64,000 nucleotides of DNA from Apoderus coryli (GCA_911728435.2 OU452198.1:20866001-20930000), one strand, 5' to 3'; shown: positions 12,614-24,008, numbered from the stretch's first letter. Made by a program: numbers and translations. Notes: generated by a model from the sequence alone, not told the origin.

Positions 12614-13633
12614 TTACACAGGTACGAATATATTATCACAGGAGTGGTTATTCGTTGCACTCTTTGGAAGAGCGTCTAATTCTTTAAAATAAAATTTAAA
12701 AAAATTTGTTTCATTCTTCCAATTTGCGTTCTTTAAAATAATATCTAAAGGAACTTTATTTTGCTACCGCGCCGAAGATACGGCGGACCTAATACTGCCC
12801 GGTGAATATTTAATATTTGCGCTATCAAACGCCGTTTTTATCCATCCCGCAATCACAGTCCTTGATGCTGGGGCAACTTTACCGCGTGATGTAATAAAAA
12901 GATGGTCTAATCCTTTTCTTGCTTGTCGTCTGCTCGAAGATACTTCCAAAAGAATCTCAATCCAAAATGTCGGATCCAGATCTTTACCTGGCTGTCTTAA
13001 TAATTTCCAACCCGATTGCCTGGAATTGATTTTATCGGTCTTAGAACCGTATACTGGCCAAAATACTACGGAGTCAGCTCCTACAGTCATACCGGCAGGA
13101 TTTATTCTAAGTAATGTTAAATCGTGGATTCTGCGTCCCGAGGCAAGTAGTAAAAGTAGAGCCAATCTTCGCGAAACTTGGAAAAGACTATTCCGATTTA
13201 CTTCATCCGTCTTTGTCCATGAAATTAACTGACTCACATTCCAAATAACTTTTTTATTTACTATCGGCTTGCTAATCTCAATCGCTTGTAAAATTCTTTT
13301 TACCAATGGGTGTTTTGAAATATTTTCTGATTGAACTGGATCTGACATTGTAACAATTACGGACTTATGAAGTTTGATTGTACTTGAAGCATACTTCTTT
13401 TCGAAATGTAAGTAGCATAGATATTTAGCCAAGTCGCCAGGCAGTGAGTATATAGGCCTAATATTATTTCGTCTGCAGTACTTCAGCCACTCTTTCCACG
13501 GAATATCATAAGTTCTTAAAGTGGATTCTCGCCACGATTTTTCTAATAATTGTCTTTCTTCATTTGACCAATCTCTGATAAGATTGGCCCACCCCGTACT
13601 TTCCAGGCTTTTAATTTTAGCTTCTTCGAGCAC
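12614..13633 (-). pseudogene. DIRS tyrosine recombinase, one amber stop
   Basis: The enzyme would integrate circular DIRS cDNA. The N-terminal SAM-like part contains ESTLRTYDIPWKEWLKYC; the catalytic part shows ASGRRIHDL (the first catalytic Arg), later a GSIRSAV box, and past a stop NWKNETNFFKFYFKEL with the presumptive nucleophile Tyr. The in-frame TAG at 12764-12766 occupies a position usually held by Trp; the frame then continues open to TAA at 12614-12616. Its 5' end overlaps the preceding RNase H frame by about 90 bp in another frame, the usual DIRS arrangement. Only one substitution separates it from an intact gene. Confidence 0.85.
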
Positions 13634-14248
13634 GGTAACACTTTGCCGGTTCCGGCGTCAATTAAGTGTAAGTTCAGATTCCTTAGCATTATCGGATGAG
13701 TCAAAGCTCGTGCTTTTACCTCTACTTTCCAAAACACCTTGTCCCAGTCTGGTAGAATCAGAATAAATGTTCCCTGTGCTTTGGCTAGATGTTGTAACAC
13801 CCGCGGAATCAAGCTTGGAGGTGGAAAAATCCATGCTAGATGGTAATTCCAACTTCTGGTGAAGGCATTGATGAACTTGGCCTGCCGATCTTTTACATTT
13901 CTCGAGACATATGAACTCACCACCTTCGATTCGTTTGTCGCAAACAGGTCTATCTCTGGTGTTCCCCATTTGAGAAATATACTGTGTGTGATTGTTGGGA
14001 GAAGATGCCAATCTGGAAGATGTTTTCTGCGAGATAGATGGTCTGCAACATTGTTCAGAATTCCCGGTAAAAATTGAGCTTGAAGCTTCATGTTCCAGTT
14101 CTGAGCCAATTTGAGGAGAACACGTAATTTTTAGTAGCTTCAGTGACTTCATGCCCCCTTGATTTATTATGTATGAGACTACTGTTCGGTTGTCCGATTG
14201 TATGAGAATAACTTTGTCTTTGAGAACTGGAGTAGAGTAGAAGCCATG
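13543..14248 (-). pseudogene. DIRS RNase H C-terminal part and connector
   Basis: From 14248 downwards the minus strand first encodes VILIQSDNRTVVSYIINQGG, the RNase H segment with its conserved Asp. After a one-base frameshift near 14131 it continues in the frame containing LPGILNNVADHLSR, the hallmark end of DIRS and caulimovirid-type RNase H. About 130 residues follow with EIDLFATNESKV, also typical of DIRS. The upstream half of this domain lies beyond the LINE at 18.68 kb. The frame overlaps the recombinase start. Confidence 0.85.
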
Positions 14249-14425
14249 AACGGGTGAAGTTCGGTCGCTCCGCATATAGTCAGTGTATAGGTATATTCGT
14301 GTGTTTGTATACGCGTGTAATGGGAGTTTTTATGTTCTACGGAGTGCATACCTAATCTTGTGATATTCGAATATTTGCTGTGTATTTACGGTGTGTTTTT
14401 GTTCTTTCTATTTACTTTTTCTGAA

Positions 14426-15100
14426 ATGACTTCTAAGAACAAAATCTTAAGAAGTAACTCAAACTCCGGTGATGAAGACATGGAAAGATTGATTAGCCAG
14501 GTTTGCCAGAATTTTGTTGGTAAACTACAGTCAGTTATTGAAGACAGGTTTTCTAAAATGGAAGATAAATTTGGTGATCTGTTGGATGCTGTTAAAGGTT
14601 TAGAAACAAAAACCTCAAATAATATCCGGTCTATACAACACCTGGAAATGAAGGTAAATAGTCTTGATCAGTACATTAGGCGTAATACTTTGAGGTTTCA
14701 TGGCATTATGGAGACAGATCAAGAAAATACGAGTGAGACTTTAGTACGATTTATAAAACAAACTTTAAAGATCGAATGTGTATCTCAGGATATCGAATCA
14801 GCATACAGGGCTGGAAAAGTCAATGAAAGTGGTGGTAAGCCCAGGGTGATTGTTGCTAATTTCGTGCATAACTTCAAAAGAAATGAGGTTTTTGGTGGCA
14901 AGAAAATACTTAAGAACACAGATACTTCCATATTTGAGGAATTAACGCTCTATAAATATAATATTCTAAAAGCTGGAAAGAAAAAGTATGGAAATAACAA
15001 GGTGTGGTCTTGGAATGGAAACATATGGAAGTGGGATGACACTATGAAGAAGCGAAGTCGTATTGATGCGGATAGTTTAATGAATAGTACACCATTCTAG
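14426..15100 (+). CDS. LINE ORF1 protein
   Basis: This is a 224-residue intact frame from MTSKNKILRS; the upstream in-frame ATG at 14360 would add a hydrophobic leader unlike the homologues. There is a predicted coiled coil at roughly residues 30-80, then RRNTLRFHGI and AYRAGK, the order seen in LINE ORF1 RNA-binding (RRM plus C-terminal domain) proteins. The C-terminus is lysine-rich. The presumed role is RNA chaperone and RNP packaging of the element's transcript. It has the same organisation as the ORF1 at 19755-20423, at low identity. No CCHC zinc knuckle is visible. Confidence 0.75.
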   Translation: MTSKNKILRSNSNSGDEDMERLISQVCQNFVGKLQSVIEDRFSKMEDKFGDLLDAVKGLETKTSNNIRSIQHLEMKVNSLDQYIRRNTLRFHGIMETDQENTSETLVRFIKQTLKIECVSQDIESAYRAGKVNESGGKPRVIVANFVHNFKRNEVFGGKKILKNTDTSIFEELTLYKYNILKAGKKKYGNNKVWSWNGNIWKWDDTMKKRSRIDADSLMNSTPF

Positions 15101-15577
15101 TGTGATTTATTAGTGCAAATAATTACGAACTTTTTTTTTTTTTTTGACTGTTAATTTTAAAATATCTATTGTGTTTAACATATGAAATAGTTCCGAATTT
15201 TTTTTTTTTTTGGGATGGATGGTTTATGTTTGTATTTTTAAAAATAATTATTTTCAATTTCAATAAGATCATATCGGAAAATGATAGGTACATTTTTGAT
15301 AATATGAATTTATATTGTATTTTTTTTTTGGTGAAATCCTGATACACACAGAAAACATGTATTTCAGTTGTAAATATGTATTAATGGTACAAATCAAGGG
15401 TAAATCATAATTTTATTAATGTTTATCAATATAAACATGGTATGTGCTATCGCACGAATATGATGATATAGTTTTTTTTTATTGGGACTGTATGCGGGTC
15501 CTGCGGAATTTGATTTTACTTTTGTTCTGAGTTTTGTGTACGTACGTACGCACTTAAATTATTTTACTGTGGAGAGG

Positions 15578-18387
15578 ATGAGGGTGGGACATCTTAATAT
15601 TAGATCTATGTATACAGGGTTTAATGAGTTTGTTGAAATTGTTTTGGAAAGGGATTTTGATATTGTTATGTTATCTGAGACGTGGTTGACGCATGGTGTT
15701 GATGAGGTTGGTTTAGAAATTCCGGGTTATAAATTTTTTCATAAAGATCGAGTTGGTAAGGGTGGTGGGGTCGCGGCCTATATAAAGAATTTGTTTCTCA
15801 ATTAATTTCCTTGGACTTTGTTGTCCAGAGTTCTCTGGAATATTTGCTATTAAGTGCAGATATTCGAACCCAAAAAATTTTATTTGCTGTATTTTATAGA
15901 CCACCTAATTCAAGTATTAATCATTGCATAGGTGATCTTGATGATATTTTATCTTATGTTTGCCCAATGTTTGATGAATTGGTGTGTGTTGGAGATGTCA
16001 ATTTCGATTTTTTTTCATTGGAGAATCCAATAAATGACTGTTTTGAGAACTATAATATGTATCAAATTATTGACGAAGCTACAAGAGTGACTGGCGTCTC
16101 AAGCACTCTGATTGATCCGATATTTGTAAGTAATGTTGAGCTCGTTTTAGACAAAGGCACTTTAGATACACACCATATCTCGGATCATCGAATGACTTTC
16201 TGTGAATTTAATGTTGTTAAATACAAGGTAGCTAAAAAATTTGTTATAACACGCTGTTTCAAGAATTTTAATTATACCTCTTTTTACAATTATTTAATAG
16301 AACATCCTTGGCATAATATTTTTTATGAAAATAATATAGAGACTAAAATAGATTTGTTTAATTATTATATTTTGGATAGTTTGAATAAATACGCTCCGGA
16401 AAAACGAATTCGTGTTACTAAGCCAAAGGCACCTTGGATGACCGAGAATATTAAACTTTACATTAAGCAGCGAAACGTGGCGCTACAAAAATTTAAACAG
16501 ACTAGAAGTTCGGACGATTGGTTGGCTTATAAGCAATTGAGAAACTTTACTGTAAATATTATACGACGAGAAAAAAAGAATTACATGGACACAATTATTC
16601 GCGAGAGAAATCAACGTAAAACATGGATGACTTTAAAAAATATGAATGTTACCACCAACAAGAGAGCTGACGTTCCGGATGAGTTTTCTGATCCTCGAGA
16701 TTTAAGTATTTTTTTTTCTCAATTTTTACAAGTCAATTCTGATAATATTTGTCAGGAACGAATTGAATACTACGCTGAGAGTACTTATGATTATGGGGAG
16801 CGGTTTTCTTTTCAATTAGTGAATGAAGATGACATTTTAAAAGGTTTAAATTCTATAAAGAGTAACGCTGTGGGAGCAGATCAAATATCGATAGAGATGT
16901 TGCGCTACTGCAGTCCCTTTATTCATAAATATATATTGCATATAATAAACTGTTGTATCGAAATTGGGTGTTTTCCGGATGCTTGGAAGATTTCAATTGG
17001 AAAACCGTTACCAAAAAAAACTACTGTTACATCATTTGATGACATAAGAATTATAAGTATTTTACCTGCTATTTCTAAAGTTTATGAAAGAATTCTGTAT
17101 TCTCAAATCTATGACTACTTATCGGAAAGGAAAATCTTGCCGGAATGTCAGAATGGATTTAGACGCGGTTATAGTGCTACGATTGCACTGGCTTGTGTTA
17201 CGGATGATATTTTATCTGACAGGGATAAGGGTAAAGAAGGTGTCTTAGTGCTGTTGGATTATTCGAAAGCTTTTGATACTATTAATCATAAGTTAATATG
17301 TAGTAAATTTAAGTACTATGGGTTTGACGAGCGTGCTACAGGACTTGTGAAGTCATATTTGGATTGCAGGAGGCAAAGAATTTTGTCTCGGGGCCAAGTT
17401 TCTGAGGATTCTTTTATATTATCCGGTGTGCCGCAAGGGTCTATATTAGGACCACTTCTTTGTCTAGTCTATACAGCTGATTTGTTGAATTCGATTTCCA
17501 GTTCAAGGGTTCAAGCATACGCTGACTACACGCAATTGTATATAGGATTGAATAACTCAGATTATGAGCGTGCTTCAGTTCTTATTAATGCTGATCTGGA
17601 TCAACTTTACACGTTATCAGCGAAACATAATTTAAAGCTCAACCCAGCTAAATCGTCTGCGCTTTTATTTTGTAAAAGAAATAATTATGAATTTTACAAA
17701 GAGGAATTTAAAATAAACATTAATGGTGAATCCATAAAATTTGTATCTAGCGCTAGAAATTTGGGTGTTATATTTGATTGTCATCTGAGGTTCCGTGAGT
17801 ACATAAAAAGGCTCATTCAGCAATCTTTTGTTAATCTAAAAATGTTGTATTCCAGCAGACATATTTTAAGCAAAAAGTTGAAGAGATCCTTGTGTGATAG
17901 TTTAGTTTTGTCTTTTTTTAATTATTCAGATTTTGTCTATGGATCCTGCTTGGACGCAAGTGATTTGAAGCGTGTTCAGGTTGTACAAAATTGTTGCTCA
18001 AGGTTCATAAATGGCTTGCGAAAATTTGATCACGTCTCCCACACATATGTAGAGATGGGCTGGCCTAGGATGGATGTTAGACGAAAATTTCATCTTGCCT
18101 CCTTTATATTTAATATGTTCCATGGTCAGGCCGCGCCGCCCTCATTGACGAGACGATTTCAATTTAGATCATCCGTTCATATGGCGGGTGATCTGCACAT
18201 TCGTGGTCGTTGTAGACTTACAATGCCTCATCATCGCACTGCGTTATTCCAGAGAAGTTTTACTTATAATGTCATTAAATTGTACAATTCCCTACCGTCA
18301 GATTTACTGACACTAAATCTCAATGTTTTCAAAAATAAATATAAAAAATATCTTTTGCAGTATGAGAACTCAGATCAATATTTTTAA
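15578..18387 (+). pseudogene. LINE ORF2: APE endonuclease plus RT, frameshifted, YADY active site
   Basis: The frame starts at ATG 15578 (HLNIRS) with apurinic-endonuclease motifs LSETWL, GDVNFD and SDHR, then RT motifs YSKAFDTINH and GVPQGSILGP. A one-base loss near 15789 shifts the frame: the first part hits TAA at 15803-15805 while the rest is open to 18387. The catalytic box reads YADY (Tyr codon TAC at 17527-17529) where the sister element has YADD. A single G-to-T change would remove the second metal-binding Asp. The remainder of the ORF (thumb, C-terminal region) has no stops, so loss of function looks recent. Confidence 0.9.
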
Positions 18388-18675
18388 AATAAATGTAAAA
18401 CTATCTTTTTCAGTATGATAACTCTTAGTATAATGCCGATATTATATTATATTATAGTGTTTTGGTGTTCTATCCTCTGGTTACTACCTGTGTTTTCATT
18501 TTGTGTGCATGTGTGTATTATTGAATTATTAAATTGTTTTTTTCTTGTTTTGGGGGTTGAGTAGAATAGCCGTGGTGCTAGACTTCGCCTCCAGTAACAA
18601 GATTTTTTTTGTAATGTAATTTTGATTTTAGTTGATTGGTATGAAATAAAGACGTTTTATTATTATTATTATTAT

Positions 18676-19340
18676 GTATGCATTTCCGTAAAATTATTAA
18701 TATTACATACATCTCCTTGTAATTGATGTGCCAGCTTTTCTGATGCATTGACCAACTTCCTTTGAAATGTTTGTTCATCAGCTGAGCACCCCAACCTGTA
18801 TCGCTCGCATCCGTTGACAGAAACATTTGAGGATTCTCTGGAAAAAGATTTGATACCTTTTCCAGATTTGTCACCCACCATTGGCCCTCCATCAATGCCT
18901 CTTTTGGAACAAGAAATTTCTTTCTCGGATTTTCCTCTGGGAGCTTTGTGCATGCTCGAAGCATATGCCTTGTATGTCGTCTCGCTAGGGGAATCGTAAA
19001 CGAGGTGAAATTCATTTTTCCTAGTAAGCTTTTTGCTCGGCTCCAGCTCCAAGACTTCTGAGTTAATATGTGCCTCAAGTTTTTTCGTATGGACTCTATT
19101 TTTCGTTTGGGTAATGATATGGTGTTGGATATTTTGTCTCATATTATTCCTAAAAACTCTATTTGATTTTGAAGTTCGGTTACTGACTTTTCCAAGTTTA
19201 TTTGCCATCCCAAATATTGAAGTAGTTTGATTGCTTCCATTGTCTGTACCTTGAGTTTTTCGGCATTTTAGTTTACAATCAAAAAATCGTCCAGATAGAC
19301 TATAATCCTGAAGCCTAGGTTTCGAAAGTATTTATAAAAT
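18676..19340 (-). pseudogene. DIRS reverse transcriptase / RNase H fragment
   Basis: On the minus strand the sequence starts KYFRNLGFRIIVYLDDFLI (the RT YLDD box) and continues in one frame through LGWQINLEKS and LARRHTRHML to STDASDTGWGAQL (first RNase H Asp) and INYKEM, ending where the LINE (TTA)n tail begins. Two in-frame stops occur: TAA at 19268-19270, just after YLDDFLIVN, and TGA at 19139-19141, where related proteins have Trp. The frame is otherwise uninterrupted over 650 bp. The N-terminal RT fingers and palm are missing; the junction with Gypsy gag falls near 19335-19390. Confidence 0.88.
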
Positions 19341-19754
19341 TTTGAAAATACAATGGCAACCTCGCAAACAACTGAGAGACCCTTACATTGGGAATTGTTT
19401 CGAATGAGAGTGAATAATATTAGACCATTTGACGGTAACAGTGATGGTTTGAATATATTTATTTCTCGTTGTGAAAATTTATTTAATTCATATTCCGCAA
19501 ATAATGACATTCTTAAAGGATAGAGATTAGAATGAACTGTCGCTGCGAGTAGTCGTTATTTGTGGCTCCGGCAAAATATTAAAGAAAGTGGTCTAAAGTT
19601 GATACTTTTTCGTGATTTTTGGTTTACCTGATTTACAGAAAATTCTGCGTTGTTTTGTGATATAAAACTTATTTAACAGTATTCGCAAAAGTGAAAATTA
19701 GTTGAATATTTAATTAAATATTTTACTATTCCACATATTAAAATAAATTAAAAT

Positions 19755-20423
19755 ATGGTATTCACCGGTCGACAAAAAGAGGAACTGATAAATATCGTTA
19801 AAGATAGTTCAAAAAAAGTGCTATCTGAAATGCTGGTAAATGATAGCTTCTTAAATACATTGGCTAAAAGGGTGACAGAGACGGTTCTAGTGGAATTTGA
19901 AAATCAGTTTAAAATGTTGCACGACAAAATTGATACTCTTACCCAGAGTTTTAAAAATTCGCAGAATGAGAAGGAGGATTTGGAGGTCAGGCTTGATAAT
20001 TTGGAACAGAGATCAAGAATGAATTCACTTCGACTGTTTGGACTGACGGAAAATAACGGCAATGATATGAAGGAACAAGTGAAAACCCTACTGGAAACAA
20101 AGATGGAAATTCCAGACATTACGATCTTAAGTGCGTACAGAATTGGCAAAAATCAACATAATCAGAGAAAGCCACGCCAGATACTGTTGACGTTTCCTGA
20201 TATCACTTCTAGAAATAAAGTCTTTTTTAACAAAACAAAGTTGAAAAATAGTGGGGTGTTTATTGTTGAAGATCGGACCAACAGAAGATTTGAACTGTTA
20301 TGTTTCGCAAAGGAAAAGCTTGGGAAAGAAAAAGTGTGGTCTGCAGATGGTCAAATTTATACAAGGTTTGACGGAAAGAAGCTTAAGATCATGACCGAGG
20401 ATGATGTCTTGAAGATTACATAA
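19755..20423 (+). CDS. LINE ORF1 protein
   Basis: This is an intact 222-residue frame from ATG 19755. The N-terminal half is heptad-rich (coiled coil about residues 55-95). It is followed by RLFGL and AYRIGK, with KPRQILLTF between the RNA-binding subdomains, as in L1-like ORF1 proteins. The C-terminus contains EKVWSADGQIYTRFDGKKL, matching the K-V-W-S-W-N-G segment in the neighbouring LINE's ORF1. It is a likely nucleic-acid chaperone of the LINE RNP. No stops or frameshifts. Confidence 0.82.
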   Translation: MVFTGRQKEELINIVKDSSKKVLSEMLVNDSFLNTLAKRVTETVLVEFENQFKMLHDKIDTLTQSFKNSQNEKEDLEVRLDNLEQRSRMNSLRLFGLTENNGNDMKEQVKTLLETKMEIPDITILSAYRIGKNQHNQRKPRQILLTFPDITSRNKVFFNKTKLKNSGVFIVEDRTNRRFELLCFAKEKLGKEKVWSADGQIYTRFDGKKLKIMTEDDVLKIT

Positions 20424-20565
20424 AGGAATGTAGCCGGAAGCACAAACGCTCACTGTGTGTTATTTTTTTTTTTCTTTATTGTTTGCATTGTATTCGTATA
20501 TCTTTTTATCGTATACTACTGTGAAAGTAATTAAGGTTAATTTTGCTTTTAATTTGTATTGCATA

Positions 20566-20596
<31 letters not shown>

Positions 20597-21863
20597 TTGG
20601 TTTTCACAATTTTGGGATAACATTAAACTGATTTGATTAATTTATTTGTAGTAGATGTCTTTGAATATAGCATTTTTGAACGTACGTTCATTGACGAACC
20701 ATTTTGCAGATGTTTTTGATTTTATTGCTCAAAATAAGTATGATGTTGTGGGAGTCTCAGAAACTTGGTTAACACCTGATATTGATAATCAAGCTGTATC
20801 TATTCCAAATTATTCATTTCTTCGGAAGGACAGAGTCCGGCGTGGGGGCGGGGTTGGCACATATGTGTCCAGTAAATATAAGGTCAAAGTTTTGAGTGGT
20901 GAGGTAGGACCTGATTTGGAATATCTATGGGTATGTATGGAAATTAATAGTAATAAATTTTATAATGTTGGGACTTTTTATAGACCGCCTGGGGGAAATT
21001 TCAATAGTTTTATTGATATTTTTGAAAGTTCTTTAACAGAACATGCCTTGCAGAGCTCAAATATTGTTTGTGGAGGCGATTTGAATATTAATCTTTTAGA
21101 TATTGATAACCACAGCTCGCAGGGGTTTTTATCGATACTTGACACTTTTGATCTGGAACAAGTAATAGATGTACCAACACGTGTAACAGCACAAACTAGT
21201 AGCTTGTTGGATGTAATTGTTGTGAATAGGGATATTGTTTCTAGCTGTAAGTTTGGCTGTCTGGATCTGGGCATTTCTGACCATTTTCTAGTTTACTGTC
21301 ATTTAGGTATAAAAAACAATAAGGTTTCTGATAAATCTGTTACCTTTAGAAATTTAAAGAGAATTGATAAAGAATTGTTACATCAGTTTTTAACTGAGGC
21401 GCCATTTGATGAAATTATATACATGCAAGGTATCGATGAAAAGCTCGAATATTTCAATTCTATTATATGTTGTATTTTTGATGTGTTAGCACCACTTAAA
21501 AATGTTAAAATTAGAAAGCAAAAGCCAGCTTGGTTCACTGATAACGTAAAATTTGTTATACAATTGAAGGACAAAGCTTATAAAAGGTATTTACGTGACA
21601 GAAACGAAAATAATTGGGAATCTTATAAACAAATTAAAAATCAAGCCAATATTTTAATAAAAAATGAGAAAAAAAGCTATTTGAGTTTTTGCATGAATCC
21701 CCAAAACAGTAAACTTTTGTGGCGAAGATTAACCCAATAATGCCCGAGTAACTTTTTTTTCCCAATGTTGGTGAAATTTTAGTTGTTAATTACTTTTTTG
21801 CTCTACATCATGATTCTATGGGTTTCTAATTTTTGTTTTAATGTTTTCTCTGATTTTTTTAAC

Positions 21864-21879
21864 GTATGATATTTCATAC
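21864..21879. repeat. piggyBac subterminal palindrome (left)
   Basis: GTATGATATTTCATAC is a near-perfect palindrome about 130 bp inside the left end. It is followed by GCTGGGTAATAATG, which resembles the right terminal sequence GCTGGGCGTTATTGGG. It is a candidate transposase-binding site. Confidence 0.7.
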
Positions 21880-21945
21880 GCTGGGTAATAATGTGCTTAA
21901 GCTAATTTTAAAAGTTATTTATTTGAAAAATCTATACAGTTATCA

Positions 21946-23856
21946 TTAAGGAGAAGTATGATAAGATCTGAAACAAATATTAGGATGTAACCCGACTTGA
22001 CACTTGGAACATGAAAATTTTGCGCATTTTCCGCAGTAGGCACACCTCCTTTGTGTTGCTTGGCTTTCTACAAGGTGATCTAGGCGATCATATCTAACTT
22101 CCAAAAGAACGTTTCTAGAACATTTTGGCTTAGGTCCGACTAGGTAGGGAGGTGCTGTGAGAATTGCCAATACAATAGAACGAATAAATTCTAGCAGTCC
22201 CATTTTGGGAAACACAATTTTATAAAGATTCCACAGGTTAACTACCCCACCATTCAAACCAAATCTTATGAACGGCCAGTACCACTTTTTTGACCTGATT
22301 CTTGTTCTGTACAATCCACGCATCTTGTCAAAAAGGTCAACACCTCCCATGCCTTGGTTATACATGTCAATAAGTGTGGGTTGTTCAACTGTTACTACAG
22401 ATTTGTCTTTTTTTGACCATCTCCTACAAGTGCCTTTTGTCAAACAGGCTTCTCTGTCTTCAACATTGGTAGCTACAGTCACTTGGCTGTTATCGTGCCA
22501 ACGCATGACAGTAATTTTATCACTTGCCTCGTGAATTGCATACGATGATCCTCTAGCAGATTTTTTCAAATCCTGTAGGGGTGCCTTCTCAACTCTGTCA
22601 GCTCTGATAGTTCCAATACAATTGATATTGTTAGATTTTAGCGTACGTAAGAGAGGCAGGGAGTTAAAAAAGTTATCAATATATACTGTACTTCCTCCTG
22701 GTAAATAGCCAACACACAATTTCTCTGTAACACTGGAACCCAAAGATTTGCCTTCCATCTTATCTCCAGCGCCACAATAAGGAGTAAATTTTAGCAAATA
22801 CCCTTCGCTTGTTGTTAAGCACCAAAATTTAAAGCCGTAGCGGATCGGTTTACCCTTTATGAATTGCTTCATGTGGTGGCGACCGTAGTAGGGTTCCATA
22901 GCTTCATCTAAAGAAAAAGATGACCCAAGAGGCTGAAAAAGCTTTTGTGAAACATTATTTATTTGGTCTATAAACGGCTGAATTTTGTAGACTTTGTTTT
23001 CCTTATCGATTTTTGAATTGTCGTTAAAATGCAAGTAACGGTGAATAGACTCAAATCGGTTCCTTGAAATACTGTTGCTTACCAGAGGATTGAAAGTATC
23101 CGCTTTTGTTTCCCACATCATACGCCGATTTGGTACTTTTACATAACCTGACAACAAAAGTATTGCAAAATATTTATAGATTTCTTGCGTGGACACCACA
23201 AAATCGTGGTTTCCCTTAGATGCTGCGTATTTTTGTGTTTCAATACAAATATACGAGATAAACGCTTCATCATACATCATTTTGAACAAGTCTATAGGCT
23301 TCAAATTTTCGTCTCTTATTCGTTTTACTATATCTGGTTCCGAAAATTTGGGTATTTTTTTCTTTTCTTTTATTTGTTCCAAATTTATACTGTGCCATTT
23401 TGCCTTTTTTTTCGCGGAAAACTTTATTTTGAATCGCTTCGCTAACGGGATTTCATCATCTGAGGAAAATATATCATCGCTTTTGTATACTATTTTTGAG
23501 GCTGATTCACCCTCTATGTTATCTTCAGCTCGATCTTCAGAAGTATCAGGTAAATCTTTGTCCTCTTCAGTTTCGCAGTTTGCTTTAGAGTCCTGAATAT
23601 TGTATTTTTGCCTATCCTGTGTAACACATATTACATCCATTGGTTGTTTCAAAACTCCTTTTCCGACATCTCGTAAACTGAAGGCTCCTTCGTCGTCACT
23701 TGGTGCGTCGTCAATATCACTATCCAAACCATCCTCAGGAGGATAAAGTACTAACTGAATTTCATTCGCGTTTTTTACGTCTTCGTAACATTCGTCATCT
23801 GAAGACAGGGATTCTAAGTAATTGAGCAATTCTTCGGCATCCATTAGATTGTCCAA
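21946..23856 (-). CDS. piggyBac transposase, intact
   Basis: This is a 636-residue protein starting MDNLMDAEEL. It has an acidic, low-complexity N-terminus (about 1-135), a basic stretch around 138-155, then the DDE/DDD_Tnp_1_7 catalytic core. The acidic residues visible are Asp317 (SFSLDEAM), Asp394 (VYIDNFFNS) and Asp507/Asp510 (GGVDLFDKMRG), matching the catalytic DDD plus the fourth conserved Asp of the superfamily. A Cys-rich C-terminus (about 605-636; CAYCGKCAKFSCSKC) corresponds to the DNA-binding cross-brace zinc domain. Length is in the usual range. It would cut and paste at TTAA in the nucleus. It sits alone in the element, about 530 bp from the right end, which must contain its promoter. 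Confidence 0.95.
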   Translation of the reverse strand: MDNLMDAEELLNYLESLSSDDECYEDVKNANEIQLVLYPPEDGLDSDIDDAPSDDEGAFSLRDVGKGVLKQPMDVICVTQDRQKYNIQDSKANCETEEDKDLPDTSEDRAEDNIEGESASKIVYKSDDIFSSDDEIPLAKRFKIKFSAKKKAKWHSINLEQIKEKKKIPKFSEPDIVKRIRDENLKPIDLFKMMYDEAFISYICIETQKYAASKGNHDFVVSTQEIYKYFAILLLSGYVKVPNRRMMWETKADTFNPLVSNSISRNRFESIHRYLHFNDNSKIDKENKVYKIQPFIDQINNVSQKLFQPLGSSFSLDEAMEPYYGRHHMKQFIKGKPIRYGFKFWCLTTSEGYLLKFTPYCGAGDKMEGKSLGSSVTEKLCVGYLPGGSTVYIDNFFNSLPLLRTLKSNNINCIGTIRADRVEKAPLQDLKKSARGSSYAIHEASDKITVMRWHDNSQVTVATNVEDREACLTKGTCRRWSKKDKSVVTVEQPTLIDMYNQGMGGVDLFDKMRGLYRTRIRSKKWYWPFIRFGLNGGVVNLWNLYKIVFPKMGLLEFIRSIVLAILTAPPYLVGPKPKCSRNVLLEVRYDRLDHLVESQATQRRCAYCGKCAKFSCSKCQVGLHPNICFRSYHTSP

Positions 23857-23992
23857 ATCATACTTTTTCCTGCGAAGCGAGAAATTTAGAATATTAGTAT
23901 TTGTATAATTATATAATATAAAAATACGAACTACGCATTGCCACTTTTAGGTTTAAATTTTTTACTGTTTTTATTACACGGTAGTTCCCAAC

Positions 23993-24008
23993 GTATGATA
24001 TTTCATAC
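23993..24008. repeat. piggyBac subterminal palindrome (internal right)
   Basis: It is identical in sequence to the copy at 21864-21879 (GTATGATATTTCATAC), located upstream of the transposase start. It could be a transposase or regulatory binding site. Confidence 0.65.

Larger units (their letters stand above)
14249..18674 (+). mobile_element. Full-length LINE (CR1/Jockey-like) inserted in DIRS RNase H
   Basis: The element has a 5' UTR (containing GGTCGCTCCG, cf. TGTCGCTGCG at the start of the LINE at 19.5 kb), ORF1, ORF2 (endonuclease and RT) and a 3' UTR ending in AATAAAGACG plus a (TTA)n tail at 18657-18674. DIRS RNase H coding sequence abuts both ends. Target duplication is not clear; a short ATG-containing repeat is possible, so the 5' boundary is uncertain by about 15 bp. 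Retrotransposition would need trans help because ORF2 is frameshifted and its RT active site is mutated. Confidence 0.85.
12222..19340 (-). mobile_element. DIRS-type retrotransposon, 5'-truncated and interrupted
   Basis: Read on the minus strand the order is RT with the YLDD box (about 19300), RT thumb and RNase H (19.27-18.68 kb), a LINE insertion, the remaining RNase H region (14.25-13.54 kb), tyrosine recombinase (13.63-12.61 kb) and the terminal inverted repeat. RT/RNase H followed by an overlapping tyrosine recombinase instead of a DDE integrase defines DIRS elements. The gag, 5' repeat and most of the RT fingers are missing, cut at about 19.34 kb where Gypsy gag begins. Stops in RT and recombinase mean it cannot be autonomous. 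Confidence 0.85.

Noticed and set aside
15123..15347. Minus-strand open frame between LINE ORF1 and ORF2
   Set aside because: Arises from poly-T tracts read in reverse (Lys runs); inter-ORF spacer of the LINE.
19268..19510. Whole 80-residue minus-strand frame as DIRS RT
   Set aside because: Only the C-terminal half (KYFRNLGFRIIVYLDD) is DIRS-like; the rest is antisense to Gypsy gag, although GLSVV...VFSKF is faintly RT-like and the junction remains uncertain.
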